Shown here: in pieces, positions 1 through 9,130 of the stretch | Position numbering within the stretch: the stretch's first letter is position 1 | Layout: every line of letters begins with the position of its first letter | Source of the DNA: Oryzibacter oryziterrae | GTDB lineage: Bacteria > Pseudomonadota > Alphaproteobacteria > Rhizobiales > Pleomorphomonadaceae | Direction of reading: 5' to 3' | DNA: 64,000 bases | NCBI RefSeq assembly: GCF_021864535.1 | Contig: NZ_JAKJIC010000006.1 | Location: 1 to 64,000 of the forward strand | Program-made: the position numbers and the translations under genes | Notes under the pieces: model-generated | Told to the model about the DNA's origin: nothing | Seen by the model: only the letters and a program-made list of their open reading frames with translations | Database searches by the model: none

Positions 1-83
1 TCGCCGCCAGGCCTGCAAAACGCAAGAACACAAACCACACGATAAAAGCTCATCACAAATACAATCACACACAAAAACACAAA

Positions 84-111
84 CGCCCCGTGCCAGAAAT
101 GACACGGGGCG
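84..111. terminator. Bidirectional intrinsic terminator
   Basis: Nine-base-pair arms (84-92 and 103-111, CGCCCCGTG / CACGGGGCG) enclose a ten-base loop. A T-rich tail follows on both strands (GTTTGT on the + strand; GTTTGTGTTTTTG on the - strand). It can end the leftward gene at 271-1596 and any rightward gene that lies before the window. Bases 1-83 and 112-270 show nothing else. Confidence 0.75.
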
Positions 112-270
112 TTTGTACGTTCTGGGGCATAGCGAGGCGGGAGAAATGCCCCCGCACCAAGGCCCAAGGACGAGCCGGGAAGAGGTCAAATCCCCGCTGA
201 AAATGGGCAGCCGAGCGTTCGAAGGGCAAGGCCGACGGCAGCCCCAACGGCCTGGCGCGCGTCTTCCGAT

Positions 271-1596
271 TCAATATCCGCGAATGATCGCTCTTGCCCT
301 TGAATTGACGCGGGCTGGCTGGAGATCCTGTCCCTGCAGCAGGCAGAGCAGGATGCCATAGGCGCCAAGCGGGGTCAGCTGCGACTTGGGATGCGGCTGG
401 AACCAGTGGGGCAGTTCGCTGTCGGAAAAGACTTCGGCGCGCACTGCCAGGCGGCAGGTCAAACGCGCTTGCTGTTCCAGCCAATCCGCCACTTCGCCGA
501 CGCCTTCTGCTTGCAGATCCATGCGCTTCTTCGGCGTTGTACCAAGCGCGGAATCGATGGCCTGCAGCGGCAGGATGGAGATCTCGAAAGGCGCCAGCAG
601 CGCCAAGGTTTCACCAAGCTCCTTCAGACCCTTGGCCGCCGGATCGGGCTGATGCGGGCCGCGATTGGTGACCACCGTGACCTTTCGAATGCCCACTCGC
701 AAGGCGTCTTCAAAACAGCTCATGGAGAGTTCGGGACGGAGCAGGATTTGCGCCCTTTCGAGCAGTTGCAAGTCGGCAGCGCTGAAATGCGCCGTGAACG
801 GGGCCAAGGATCCGCCTTCGCCGATGATCATGATCGGCTCGCGCGCCGCTTCGGCGAGACAGGCCATGAGCCTGCCCTGACTTTCGCGTTCCGCGCGCTC
901 GATCGCCTCTGCGAAGGGCATATCCAGGCCGAGCTTTTCCAGGAGCGAATAGCCGATTGCCGAAGGGTGCAGGTCGTTGTCGACGATCAGCTTGGCATAT
1001 CGCTCAGGCCGCCGCTGCAGCACGGCGGAAAGATCGGGAACGATGGGATCGCCCGTGCGCGCGTAGCGATCGAGTGGCCACAGAGGGTGGGTGGAAACCC
1101 CTTGGGGGTTGAGGTGTTTGCCGGCCAGACCGTCGACGACCGAACGCATCGCCTGCGTCCAGTAGACCATGCGCAACCTCTCGCCATAGGTCTTGCGCCA
1201 TAAAAGCAAGGCGTATTCGGCCCTTAGCCGCACTTCGAGATCGCTCCTGGCACCGATCAGTTCGCTGGTGATGTGAGAATAGCCCGAGAACAGGTCGCCA
1301 TACCGCGGTTGCAGATTGTCGCGGACGATGCTGTTGCCGAAGCGGAAGTCGCCGATGATCAGGACGATACGGGAGTCCGTTCTTGCGGCTACATCGGCGG
1401 TTGCCTCGAACACCTCGCGGTCCCAGAGCGGCGCGCCGGTCGAATGGACGAAGCTGACCTCACAGCCCGGCGGCGGTAGGGAGCCGATGGCAAGCAGGTG
1501 TTCCCAGCGCACGACATGCGATGGCCCGACGATGCAGAGCCGCGGGCGATCCTCTTGTCGATCCGGAGAGCCCGGCGTGTTGCACTCGTTGGACAT
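271..1596 (-). CDS. Hypothetical protein with SGNH-hydrolase-like N-terminal part
   Basis: This 441-residue protein is not one I recognise. The N-terminal half has features that recall an SGNH/GDSL hydrolase: a GPSH motif near residue 24 where GDS is usual, an IGDFRFGNS segment near residue 80, and DNDLHPSAIGY near residue 207, which resembles the terminal DxxH block. The C-terminal 190 residues form a second domain opening with IMIIGEGGS. No signal peptide or membrane segment is visible, so a cytosolic location is inferred. It stands alone on the minus strand downstream of hemF's opposite end, with a weak ribosome binding site. The hydrolase link is inference only; a carbohydrate-related esterase is one possibility. 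Confidence 0.6.
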   Translation of the reverse strand: MSNECNTPGSPDRQEDRPRLCIVGPSHVVRWEHLLAIGSLPPPGCEVSFVHSTGAPLWDREVFEATADVAARTDSRIVLIIGDFRFGNSIVRDNLQPRYGDLFSGYSHITSELIGARSDLEVRLRAEYALLLWRKTYGERLRMVYWTQAMRSVVDGLAGKHLNPQGVSTHPLWPLDRYARTGDPIVPDLSAVLQRRPERYAKLIVDNDLHPSAIGYSLLEKLGLDMPFAEAIERAERESQGRLMACLAEAAREPIMIIGEGGSLAPFTAHFSAADLQLLERAQILLRPELSMSCFEDALRVGIRKVTVVTNRGPHQPDPAAKGLKELGETLALLAPFEISILPLQAIDSALGTTPKKRMDLQAEGVGEVADWLEQQARLTCRLAVRAEVFSDSELPHWFQPHPKSQLTPLGAYGILLCLLQGQDLQPARVNSRARAIIRGY

Positions 1597-1637
1597 GGCT
1601 TGATCTTGGTTCAGGGCGGCCCCGAGCTAACGCCTCG

Positions 1638-2558
1638 TCACGGCCATTTCACCACGGGCGGCATGGAGGAGAGAATGCTGTCAATGTTGCCCCCGGTCTT
1701 CAGGCCGAAGATGGTCCCTCGATCGTAGAGCAGGTTGAACTCGACATAGCGACCGCGGCGGATCAGCTGTTCCTCGCGTTCGGCGTCGGACCAGGGTTTC
1801 TCCATGTTGGCGCGCACAAGGCGTGGATAGACGTCGAGGAAGGCGAGACCCACGTCGCGCGTGAAGGCCATGTCGGCGTCCCAGCCGGCATCCGAATGAA
1901 GATAATCGTAGAAAATGCCGCCGATCCCGCGCGGTTCGTTGCGGTGTTTCAGGAAGAAATACTCGTCGCACCACCGCTTGTAGTTGGCATAGTCCACCTG
2001 CGAATGGGCATCGCAGGCCGACTGCATCGCCGCGTGGAAGGCCAGGGTATCGGGATCGTCCTGGGTGCGGCGGCGGTCCAGCACGGGGGTGAGGTCGGCG
2101 CCGCCGCCGAACCACTGGCGGCTGGTGACGACCATGCGGGTGTTCATGTGCACGGCCGGCACATGCGGATTGTGCATGTGGGCGATCAGCGAAATGCCGC
2201 TGGCCCAAAAGCGCGGGTCCTCGGTGGCGCCGGGGATCTGGGCACGGAACTCGGGGGCGAACTCGCCGTGAACCGTGGAGATGTGCACGCCGACCTTCTC
2301 GAAGACGCGGCCGTGCATCAGGCTCATCTCTCCGCCGCCGCCCGGTGCGCCGCTGTGATCGGTGCGTTTCCAGGCCGTCCGCATGAAGCGCCCGGGCTGA
2401 CGATCGGCGAGCGGACCGCTGAGGTCGTCCTCGATCGCCTCGAAGGCCGTGCAGATGCGCCCGCGCAGTTCGCGGAACCAGGTGGATGCAGCAGCCTTCT
2501 TGGCCTCGATGTCGTCAGGGAGTGTTGTCTGTTGCAAGGCAGCGGCCGGTGACGACAT
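1638..2558 (-). CDS. hemF: Oxygen-dependent coproporphyrinogen III oxidase
   Basis: HemF converts coproporphyrinogen III to protoporphyrinogen IX by oxidative decarboxylation of two propionates, using O2, in the cytosol. The 306-residue length matches the family. The signature HMNTRM then [10 protein letters not shown] near residues 137-160 is intact, as is the downstream FFLKHR...GIGGIFYDY block. A GGAG element precedes the ATG. The gene is monocistronic or followed by the unknown gene at 271-1596 after a 41-base gap. Ferrochelatase is encoded elsewhere in the window (51782-52840), so two of the last haem steps are present but not clustered. Confidence 0.95.
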   Translation of the reverse strand: MSSPAAALQQTTLPDDIEAKKAAASTWFRELRGRICTAFEAIEDDLSGPLADRQPGRFMRTAWKRTDHSGAPGGGGEMSLMHGRVFEKVGVHISTVHGEFAPEFRAQIPGATEDPRFWASGISLIAHMHNPHVPAVHMNTRMVVTSRQWFGGGADLTPVLDRRRTQDDPDTLAFHAAMQSACDAHSQVDYANYKRWCDEYFFLKHRNEPRGIGGIFYDYLHSDAGWDADMAFTRDVGLAFLDVYPRLVRANMEKPWSDAEREEQLIRRGRYVEFNLLYDRGTIFGLKTGGNIDSILSSMPPVVKWP

Positions 2559-2699
2559 TGAGGACTCCAGTCCGAAACGGAAACATGGCCAAGGGTCTTA
2601 CGCCATGCCTGCGGGGCTTGCCAAGACGCCTTGTGTCCGGCTCCGCCGTCTCCCTCAGCGGATAGACAGCAAACCAACGGATCCGGACGGCCCTGCCGG

Positions 2700-3353
2700 T
2701 CAGTCGGCGTATTCGTAGTCGGCAATGAACCAGGGCTCGGTCGCGCCGGCGGCGAGCCAGTCCTGATAGGCGGGGAGGTCACGGATCGTCCTGGCATAGG
2801 CGGCGGCGACGTCAGGCAGCGGCCAGGAATAGGTGGTGAAGCGGGCGACCACGGGCGCGTACATGGCGTCGGCCGCGGAGAACGCGCCGAAGAGGAACGG
2901 GCCGTCAGAACCGAAGCGGCTGCGCGCCTCCTGCCAGATGGCGATGATCCGCGCGCCATCGGCAAGGGCGGCCGCGCCGCCCCGCTCCTTCCAGGCATAG
3001 GTGCGGCGGAAGTTGCAGGTGTAGTGCTGGCGCAGGGCGCCGAAGCCGGCGTGCATTTCGGCACAGATGGAGCGGGCGAAGGCGCGTGCCTTGCGATCCA
3101 CGGGCCAGATCGGCAGGTCGGCAAAGCGCTCGGCGAGGTATTCGGCAATGGCAAGCGAGTCCCACACCGTCACGTCGCCATCGATCAGGCAGGGAACCTT
3201 GCCCGACGGCGACAAGGGGGCCAGCCGTGCCGCCGTGTCGGCCTGGTAGAGCGGCACCAGGACCTCCTCGAAGTCGATGCCGAACTGCTTCAGCAGCAGC
3301 CAGGGACGCAGGGACCAGGACGAATAAGCCTTGTTGCCGATGACGAGTTGCAT
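2700..3353 (-). CDS. Glutathione S-transferase family protein
   Basis: A cytosolic glutathione transferase of about 217 residues. The N-terminal thioredoxin-fold domain starts MQLVIGNKAYSSWS and carries the catalytic-region SSWSLRPW motif and the cis-proline loop in GKVPCLID, followed by the glutathione-contacting DSLAIAEYL. An all-alpha C-terminal domain makes up the rest. I chose the ATG at 3353 because AAGGAGA lies just before it, while an upstream in-frame ATG adds 17 residues with no family similarity. The substrate is unknown. It reads in the same direction as hemF, 141 bases upstream of it. Confidence 0.88.
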   Translation of the reverse strand: MQLVIGNKAYSSWSLRPWLLLKQFGIDFEEVLVPLYQADTAARLAPLSPSGKVPCLIDGDVTVWDSLAIAEYLAERFADLPIWPVDRKARAFARSICAEMHAGFGALRQHYTCNFRRTYAWKERGGAAALADGARIIAIWQEARSRFGSDGPFLFGAFSAADAMYAPVVARFTTYSWPLPDVAAAYARTIRDLPAYQDWLAAGATEPWFIADYEYAD

Positions 3354-3426
3354 GGATGTCTCCTTCTTGCGGCAAGGCTCGCATCGCGGCTGGCGCCCGT
3401 CCAACGCAAATGTCTGATTGCTGCCA

Positions 3427-3906
3427 TCAGGCCGGCTGATCGGTCACAGGCGGAAAGCCGTCGGTCTGGCGCAAGGCCTCGCTGAGGATCATCGAGGCGG
3501 AAACCGCAAGGTTGAGTGAGCGCGTGCCCGGCATCATGGGAATGCGGATCCTCAGGCCGGCGGCGGCGTGCACGCTGTCGGGAACCCCGGCCGATTCGCG
3601 GCCCATCAGCAGGATGTCGTCGCTGCGATAGGTTTCGGCGAGGAAGGAGGTCGAGGCCCGCGTTGTCGCCAAGACCAGCCGGCGGCCCTCCGACGCGCGC
3701 CAGTCGGAAAAGGCCGTCCAGCCCATGTGTCTGACCACGGTTGCCAGTTCCAGATAATCCATGCCGGCGCGGCGCAAGTTGCGGTCGGACATATCGAATC
3801 CCGTCGGCTCGATCACGTGCAGTCGCACTCCCATGCAGGCGGCAAGGCGGATCAGCGTGCCCGTGTTCTGGGCGATATCCGGTTGATAGAGAGCCAGCTC
3901 AATCAT
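3427..3906 (-). CDS. trmL: tRNA (cytidine(34)-2'-O)-methyltransferase TrmL
   Basis: A minimal SpoU/TrmD-fold (SPOUT) methyltransferase of 159 residues, the usual length of TrmL. It 2'-O-methylates the wobble base of tRNA-Leu isoacceptors with S-adenosylmethionine. Visible family blocks are the N-terminal YQPDIAQNTGTLIRLAA, the central LLMGRESAGVP (the motif 2 glycine loop) and the C-terminal IPMMPGTRSLNLAVSASMI (motif 3 knot). The start is the only ATG that begins at the conserved N-terminus, though the ribosome binding site is weak. The upstream 311 bases separate it from the divergent ABC exporter. Confidence 0.92.
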   Translation of the reverse strand: MIELALYQPDIAQNTGTLIRLAACMGVRLHVIEPTGFDMSDRNLRRAGMDYLELATVVRHMGWTAFSDWRASEGRRLVLATTRASTSFLAETYRSDDILLMGRESAGVPDSVHAAAGLRIRIPMMPGTRSLNLAVSASMILSEALRQTDGFPPVTDQPA

Positions 3907-4074
3907 AAGCGCGTCCAGGGTGATTCATTATTGTTTAGAATGAGTTGTGACATTTATGCCATGGATGCTGCGACAATGTCGAGCCTTGCCGCAGGCGGGT
4001 TGCAAGCTTCAGGGCTTTTGCTAACCTCCCCTCGCTCCCGCCAGTTCGGGCCTTTTCAAGAAGGAGCGCAGCCG

Positions 4075-4095
4075 ATGGAATCAATCCGCTTCTAA
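4075..4095 (+). CDS. Candidate six-codon leader peptide MESIRF
   Basis: Within the 311-base gap between trmL and the ABC exporter there is an ATG preceded by a very strong Shine-Dalgarno sequence (AAGAAGGAG, 9 bases before the ATG). It opens a frame of six codons, MESIRF, then TAA. The exporter's own ATG is 122 bases further on and has a weaker site. The arrangement is that of a translated leader ORF controlling a downstream gene. No known leader family is recognised, so function is inference. Confidence 0.35.
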   Translation: MESIRF

Positions 4096-4217
4096 GCCTC
4101 GACCCTCGTGTCGTGTCCATCCCGTCCCGGTCGCAGTCGCGCGGCTGAGGAAACGCTTGCCCTTTCTTTCCCCTCAAGTCAGCCCGGCTGTCCGCGTCAT
4201 GCCACGCGGCGGGTTGC

Positions 4218-6086
4218 ATGGATGTCGTCATGTTTGCCTTCTTTGAACGTCTGATCGATCCCTATACGCCGGGGACCGGTGAACAACCGCCGGCCAAGGT
4301 GTCGGCCTTCTATTGGCATTATCTGCGGCAGGTCTGGCCGACCTTCGCCGCGCTGATGCTGGTCGGTCTGTTCGTGGCCCTGATCGAGGTTGCCATCTTC
4401 CGCTATATCGGCCGCATCGTCGACATTCTCGGCGTGGCCAAGCCGGGGCAGCTGCTGCAGGATTATGGCTGGGAGTTTGCCTGGATGGCGGCGGTGATCC
4501 TGGTCGGGCGGCCGGTGTTCAACAGCCTGCATGATCTGCTGATCCACCAGACCATTGCGCCCGGCGTCACCAACCTCATCCGCTGGCAGACGCATCGTTA
4601 TGTGCTGCGCCAGTCGATCGGCTTCTTCAACAACGACTTTGCCGGTCGCGTCGCCAACAAGGTGATCCAGACCGGCCCGTCGCTGCGCGAGTCGCTGACG
4701 CAGGCGTCCGACGCGGTGTGGTTCGTGTTGCTCTACACGGTGTCGGCCCTGGTGCTGTTCGCCGAGGCCGATCTCAGGCTGGCCGCGCCGCTCGTCGTCT
4801 GGATCATCGCCTATCTCTTCGTTCTCCGGCACTTCATCCCGCGTGTCTCGCGCAAATCGGAGGAAATGTCGGAGGCGCGGTCGCTTCTGACCGGGCGCGT
4901 GGTGGACAGCTACACCAACATCCACACGGTCAAGCTGTTTGCCCATGCCGAACGCGAGGATGACTTCGCCCGCGAGGCGCTCGAAGACCATACGTCGGTG
5001 TTCTATGCCCAGCAGCGGCTGATCACCTCCATGACCATGACGCTCAATGCCATCAATGCGCTGTTGATGGTGGTCACGGGCCTGATGGCGGTGTGGCTTT
5101 GGTCGATCGGCGTCGTCAGCACCGGTGAAGTGGCGCTGGTCGGCGGTCTCGTGGTGCGCATCAACAACATGTCCGGCTGGATCATGTGGGAGGTGACCGG
5201 CATCTTCGAGAACATCGGTACGGTGCAGGACGGCATGAACACCATTGCCCGGCCGCATACGGTCGTCGATGCGGGCAATGCCCGCAAGCTGGCGATCTCC
5301 GGCGGTGCCGTCGAGTTCGACAATGTGCGCTTCCACTATGGCCGGCGCAGCGGCGCCCTCGAAGGGGTAACGCTGGCCATCCGGCCGGGCGAGAAGATCG
5401 GCGTGGTCGGTCCTTCGGGTGCCGGCAAGTCGACGCTGGTCAACGTCTTCCTGCGTCTTTACGACCTCGAGGGCGGCGTGATCCGCATCGACGGGCAGGA
5501 TATCGCCAGCCTGTCGCAGGACAGCTTGCGTGCGGCGGTCGGCGTGGTGACGCAGGATACCTCCCTGCTGCACCGGTCGATCCGCGACAACATCAAATAC
5601 GGTCGTCCGGATGCGAGCGACGAGGAGATGATCCGGGCGGCGGAGATGGCGCATGCCATGTCCTTCATCCCCGATCTCGTCGACAACCGGGGCCGGCGCG
5701 GCTTCGATGCCCATGTGGGTGAACGCGGCGTCAAGCTGTCCGGCGGCCAGCGGCAGCGCATCGCCATCGCACGCGTGCTGCTGAAGAACGCGCCGATCCT
5801 GGTACTGGACGAGGCGACATCGGCGCTCGACAGCGATGTGGAAGCGGCGATCCAGGAGAGCCTCGGCGCGCTGATGGAAGGCAAGACGGTGATCGCCATC
5901 GCCCACCGCCTGTCCACCATCGCCCGCATGGATCGTCTCCTGGTGATGGACAAGGGACGCGTGGTCGAAACCGGCAGCCATGCCGAACTGGTGGCAAGCG
6001 GCGGCCTCTATGCGCGCCTCTGGGCCCGCCAGACCGGCGGCTTCCTCGATGCCGACGAGGCGGCGGAACAAGCCGTCCACGCGTGA
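4218..6086 (+). CDS. ABC exporter, fused permease and ATPase
   Basis: A 622-residue half-transporter that should work as a homodimer in the inner membrane, exporting an unknown substrate. The first 330 residues hold six membrane helices of the type I exporter fold. The ATPase follows with Walker A GPSGAGKST (about residue 399), the Q-loop in VTQDTSLLH, signature LSGGQRQR, Walker B ILVLDEATSALD and the switch histidine in IAHRLSTI. A second ATG at 4230 (MFAFFERL) is an equally plausible start. Homologues are often labelled MsbA-like or multidrug exporter; the substrate cannot be deduced. A possible leader peptide precedes it and a terminator at 6105-6137 follows. Confidence 0.92.
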   Translation: MDVVMFAFFERLIDPYTPGTGEQPPAKVSAFYWHYLRQVWPTFAALMLVGLFVALIEVAIFRYIGRIVDILGVAKPGQLLQDYGWEFAWMAAVILVGRPVFNSLHDLLIHQTIAPGVTNLIRWQTHRYVLRQSIGFFNNDFAGRVANKVIQTGPSLRESLTQASDAVWFVLLYTVSALVLFAEADLRLAAPLVVWIIAYLFVLRHFIPRVSRKSEEMSEARSLLTGRVVDSYTNIHTVKLFAHAEREDDFAREALEDHTSVFYAQQRLITSMTMTLNAINALLMVVTGLMAVWLWSIGVVSTGEVALVGGLVVRINNMSGWIMWEVTGIFENIGTVQDGMNTIARPHTVVDAGNARKLAISGGAVEFDNVRFHYGRRSGALEGVTLAIRPGEKIGVVGPSGAGKSTLVNVFLRLYDLEGGVIRIDGQDIASLSQDSLRAAVGVVTQDTSLLHRSIRDNIKYGRPDASDEEMIRAAEMAHAMSFIPDLVDNRGRRGFDAHVGERGVKLSGGQRQRIAIARVLLKNAPILVLDEATSALDSDVEAAIQESLGALMEGKTVIAIAHRLSTIARMDRLLVMDKGRVVETGSHAELVASGGLYARLWARQTGGFLDADEAAEQAVHA

Positions 6087-6104
6087 ACTTTCAGCACAGC
6101 AATG

Positions 6105-6137
6105 CCAAAGGGGCGGAGAATTTCTCCGCCCCCTTGG
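6105..6137. terminator. Bidirectional intrinsic terminator
   Basis: A long near-perfect inverted repeat (arms CCAAAGGGGCGGAGAA and TTCTCCGCCCCCTTGG, one-base loop) sits between the convergent ABC exporter and the SDR gene. It can serve both, although the T-tracts are short. Confidence 0.7.
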
Positions 6138-6165
6138 CGTCACGAGGCTCAGTGCGGGCCTCCGC

Positions 6166-6909
6166 TCAGACGTGCTGGCCGCCGTTGATGTGGATTTCGG
6201 CGCCGTTGATGTAGGCGGAGTCCTCGCTGCAGAGGAAATGGATGGTCTCGGCCACTTCGCGCGGTTCGCCGAGGCGTTTGAGCGGCACCTGCTTGGCCAC
6301 AAACTCGTCGGTGCCGGGCGAGAGGATGGACGTGCCGATCTCGCCGGGCGCGATGGCGTTGGCCCGCACGCCACGCGGGCCGAACTCATGGGCGAGCTCG
6401 CGTGTCAGCGTGGCGAGACCGGCCTTGGAAGCAGCATAGGCGACGCCGGCGAAGGGATGCACGCGCGAGCCGACGATCGAGGTGACGTTGACGATCGACC
6501 CCTTGGCTGCCTCCAGCTCCGGCAGGAGACCGCGGGCAATCAGCGCGGTGGACACCAGGTTGACGTTGAGCACATGGGTCCAGGTGCGGGCGTCGGTGGC
6601 TTCCACGCCCAGCTTGCCGCCGTCGGGCGCCTTGGGCGATATGCCGGCGTTGTTGACCAGCGCGTGCAGCTTGCCGTCGGGCAGGCGCGAGCGCACATCG
6701 GCAATCATGTCCTCGATGCTGTCGAGATCGGCGAGGTCGGCCTGGATGTGGCTTTCGCGGGCGCCCGGCCACTTGCACTCTTCCGAGAAGGGATGGCGGG
6801 AGACCGTCAGGATGCGCCAGCCGCGCTCCATGAAGAGCTTGACGGTGGCGTGACCGATGCCGCGGCTGGCGCCTGTCAGCAGCATGATCCGGTTGCCTGG
6901 GGTCATCAT
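6166..6909 (-). CDS. SDR family NAD(P)-dependent oxidoreductase
   Basis: A classical short-chain dehydrogenase of about 247 residues. It has the dinucleotide-binding TGASRGIG near the N-terminus, the NNAG stabilising motif, a catalytic Ser in NVTSIVGS, and the active-site YAASK. The C-terminal GAEIHINGG is the usual family ending. The ATG at 6909 is used because GAGGA precedes it and the Rossmann fold starts a few residues later; an upstream frame adds 27 unrelated residues. The arginine in SRHPF after beta-2 suggests NADP. The substrate is unknown. It converges on the ABC exporter. Confidence 0.88.
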   Translation of the reverse strand: MMTPGNRIMLLTGASRGIGHATVKLFMERGWRILTVSRHPFSEECKWPGARESHIQADLADLDSIEDMIADVRSRLPDGKLHALVNNAGISPKAPDGGKLGVEATDARTWTHVLNVNLVSTALIARGLLPELEAAKGSIVNVTSIVGSRVHPFAGVAYAASKAGLATLTRELAHEFGPRGVRANAIAPGEIGTSILSPGTDEFVAKQVPLKRLGEPREVAETIHFLCSEDSAYINGAEIHINGGQHV

Positions 6910-7002
6910 CGGAGCCGTCCTCGTGTTCTTTTTGTGACCGGTCAAGCTAGCATCTGAAGCTACGCGAGACACCCCCGCAAGAGCGCTCACGCCGGTCCAG
7001 CC

Positions 7003-7075
7003 CTAGTGGTTCGATTCTGACATTTGCATCCGCCTGAAACAAAGCGCCGAGCAAATGTAAAATTCGCTCCACTAG
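7003..7075. repeat. 73-bp palindromic element
   Basis: Arms of 25 bases (7003-7027 and 7051-7075) begin CTAGTGG and end in CCACTAG. They match in the outer seven and the inner eight bases (ACATTTGC / GCAAATGT) with scattered mismatches between. The loop is 23 bases. The element lies four bases after the recQ stop codon and has no T-tract, so it looks more like a mobile palindromic repeat than a terminator. Confidence 0.5.
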
Positions 7076-7079
7076 CCTG

Positions 7080-8936
7080 TTATGTGTGTTCGAGAATCAC
7101 CTCGAGAAAGGCCTCGCCGTAGCGTTCGAGCTTGGATTGCCCGACGCCGGAGATGCCGAGCATCTCGTCGAGATCCGTCGGACGCTCGGTGGCCATGGCC
7201 ACGAGCGTCGTGTCGGGGAAGACCACATAGGGCGGCACGCCCAGGTCCTTGGCGATGGTGGTGCGGGTGGCACGCAGCAGCTCGAAGAGTTCGAGATCGG
7301 CACCGTCCAGCGTGGCGCGCGCACTTGCGGCACGCGACGAGGTCTCGCGCGCGGCCTTGCCGGTGGTGGGGCGATCCTTGCGGAAACGCACCTCGCGCTC
7401 GCGTCGGAACACCGCCTTGGCGTCGGCTTCGAGCCTCAGGGCTCCATAGGCGGCATGGTCGACGCTGACGAGGCCTGCGGCCAGCAGCTGGCGGTAGACC
7501 GATTGCCAGGTCTTGGCCGGCAGATCCTTGCCGGCGCCGAAGACCGGCATGTCCGTGTGGCCGAAGCGTGTGGTCTTGTCGTTGGTTGCGCCCAGGAGCA
7601 CATCGATGAGATGGCCGGTGCCGAAACGCTCGCCGGTGCGGTAGATGGCCGCCAGCGCCTTGATGGCGGCGTCGGTGCCGTCCCAGGTCTCGACGGGTTT
7701 CAGGCAGGTGTCGCAGTTGCCGCAGCCGCCCGCGTGGGACTCGCCGAAATGGGCGAGAATGGCCTGCCGCCGGCAGCCCGGCGTTTCGCAGATGGCCAGG
7801 AGCGCGTTGAGCTTGGAGCGTTCGACCCGCTTGATGTCCGGCTCCGAGCCGCTCTCGTCGATCATGCGGCCACGCTGGATCACGTCGGCCATGCCATAGG
7901 CCATCCAGGCTTCCGACGGCAGACCGTCGCGTCCGGCGCGGCCCGTCTCCTGGTAATAGGCCTCCACCGAGCCGGGCAGGTCGAGATGGGCGACATAGCG
8001 CACATTCGGCTTGTCGATACCCATGCCGAAGGCAACGGTGGCGACGAGGCAGAGGCTTTCCTCCTTCAGGAAGGCGTCCTGATTGGCGTCGCGCGCGGTC
8101 CGGTCCATCCCCGCGTGATAGGCGCGCGCGCGAATGCCGTGCTCGTTGAGCCAGCCGGCGGTGTCCTCCACCTTGGCGCGCGACAGGCAGTAGACGATGC
8201 CGCTTTCGCCCTTGTGCCGGCTCAGGAAGCGCAGCAACTGCTGGCGCGGCTGGTCGCGCTCGACGATCTCGTAGGTGATGTTGGGTCGGTCGAAGGAGGT
8301 GGTGAACACCCTGGCGTCGTGGAGCCCCAGCCGATCGATGATGTCGTCGCGCGTATAGGGATCGGCAGTCGCCGTCAGCGCCAGCCTTGGCACCCCGGGG
8401 TACAGCGTCGCCAGCTGGCCGAGCTCGCGGTATTCGGGCCGGAAGTCGTGCCCCCATTGGGAGACGCAATGGGCCTCGTCGATGGCAAACAGGGCGATGG
8501 TCGCTGTGCCGATCATGTCGCGGAAGGCCGGGGTGACGATGCGTTCGGGCGTCACATAGAGCAGATCGAGCGTGCCGGCGGCGATGGCGCGGCGCACCTC
8601 GACGAACTCCTCGCGCGTCAGCGTGGAATTGAGCGCGGCGGCGCGGATGCCGAGCTGTTTGAGCGCCTCCACCTGGTCGCGCATCAGCGCGATCAGCGGC
8701 GAGACGACGATGCCGATGCCGTCGCGGCAGAGGGCCGGGATCTGGAAGCACAGCGACTTGCCGGCACCGGTGGGAAACAGCACCACGGCGTCGCCGCCCG
8801 CCATCACCTGGTCGATGACCTCGCCCTGGCGGCCGCGAAAGGCCGAATAGCCGTAGACGCGCTTCAGCACCGCCAGCGGCGCGTGCTCTGAGCCCGTTTC
8901 AAAGAGGGCGTGAATGGGATGTTGACCCTGCGGCAT
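7080..8936 (-). CDS. recQ: ATP-dependent DNA helicase RecQ
   Basis: A 3'-5' DNA helicase of recombination and repair. All RecQ parts are present in order: motif 0 ([10 protein letters not shown]), Walker [10 protein letters not shown], the DEAH box [18 protein letters not shown], motif [12 protein letters not shown], the zinc-binding cysteines (CETPGC then CGNCDTC), the RQC winged-helix region and a C-terminal HRDC domain ending [17 protein letters not shown]. At about 618 residues it is a full-length RecQ. The ATG at 8936 is preferred; an in-frame ATG at 8978 would add 14 residues. It is divergent from the RTX gene at 9131. Confidence 0.95.
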   Translation of the reverse strand: MPQGQHPIHALFETGSEHAPLAVLKRVYGYSAFRGRQGEVIDQVMAGGDAVVLFPTGAGKSLCFQIPALCRDGIGIVVSPLIALMRDQVEALKQLGIRAAALNSTLTREEFVEVRRAIAAGTLDLLYVTPERIVTPAFRDMIGTATIALFAIDEAHCVSQWGHDFRPEYRELGQLATLYPGVPRLALTATADPYTRDDIIDRLGLHDARVFTTSFDRPNITYEIVERDQPRQQLLRFLSRHKGESGIVYCLSRAKVEDTAGWLNEHGIRARAYHAGMDRTARDANQDAFLKEESLCLVATVAFGMGIDKPNVRYVAHLDLPGSVEAYYQETGRAGRDGLPSEAWMAYGMADVIQRGRMIDESGSEPDIKRVERSKLNALLAICETPGCRRQAILAHFGESHAGGCGNCDTCLKPVETWDGTDAAIKALAAIYRTGERFGTGHLIDVLLGATNDKTTRFGHTDMPVFGAGKDLPAKTWQSVYRQLLAAGLVSVDHAAYGALRLEADAKAVFRREREVRFRKDRPTTGKAARETSSRAASARATLDGADLELFELLRATRTTIAKDLGVPPYVVFPDTTLVAMATERPTDLDEMLGISGVGQSKLERYGEAFLEVILEHT

Positions 8937-9042
8937 GGAATCGCTCTGTGAACCAACCCTCCCTATGCCACAGCCCATCGTTCAAGTCCGCTCCGAATGC
9001 GCGGCTGTCACAGGACAATGCCCGTCCGCCCTTCGTCGTCTC

Positions 9043-9056
9043 GTTCCCTCGGGAAC
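9043..9056. promoter_or_regulatory. GTTCC-N4-GGAAC palindrome, copy 1
   Basis: GTTCCCTCGGGAAC has perfect six-base arms around TC. It ends 74 bases before the ATG of the RTX protein at 9131. It is one of five such sites in the island; the 5-4-5 geometry is that of Crp/Fnr-family operators. That assignment is inference. Confidence 0.55.
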
Positions 9057-9130
9057 AGCGCCCGCCCGCTGGAAAGGGCATCCTGCCTGCAGATGAGCCC
9101 CCGATCGGCTCCACAGACAGGAGACACACC

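Noticed and set aside
4197-6389. 730-codon minus-strand frame
   Set aside because: It is entirely antisense to the ABC exporter, whose motifs are beyond doubt.
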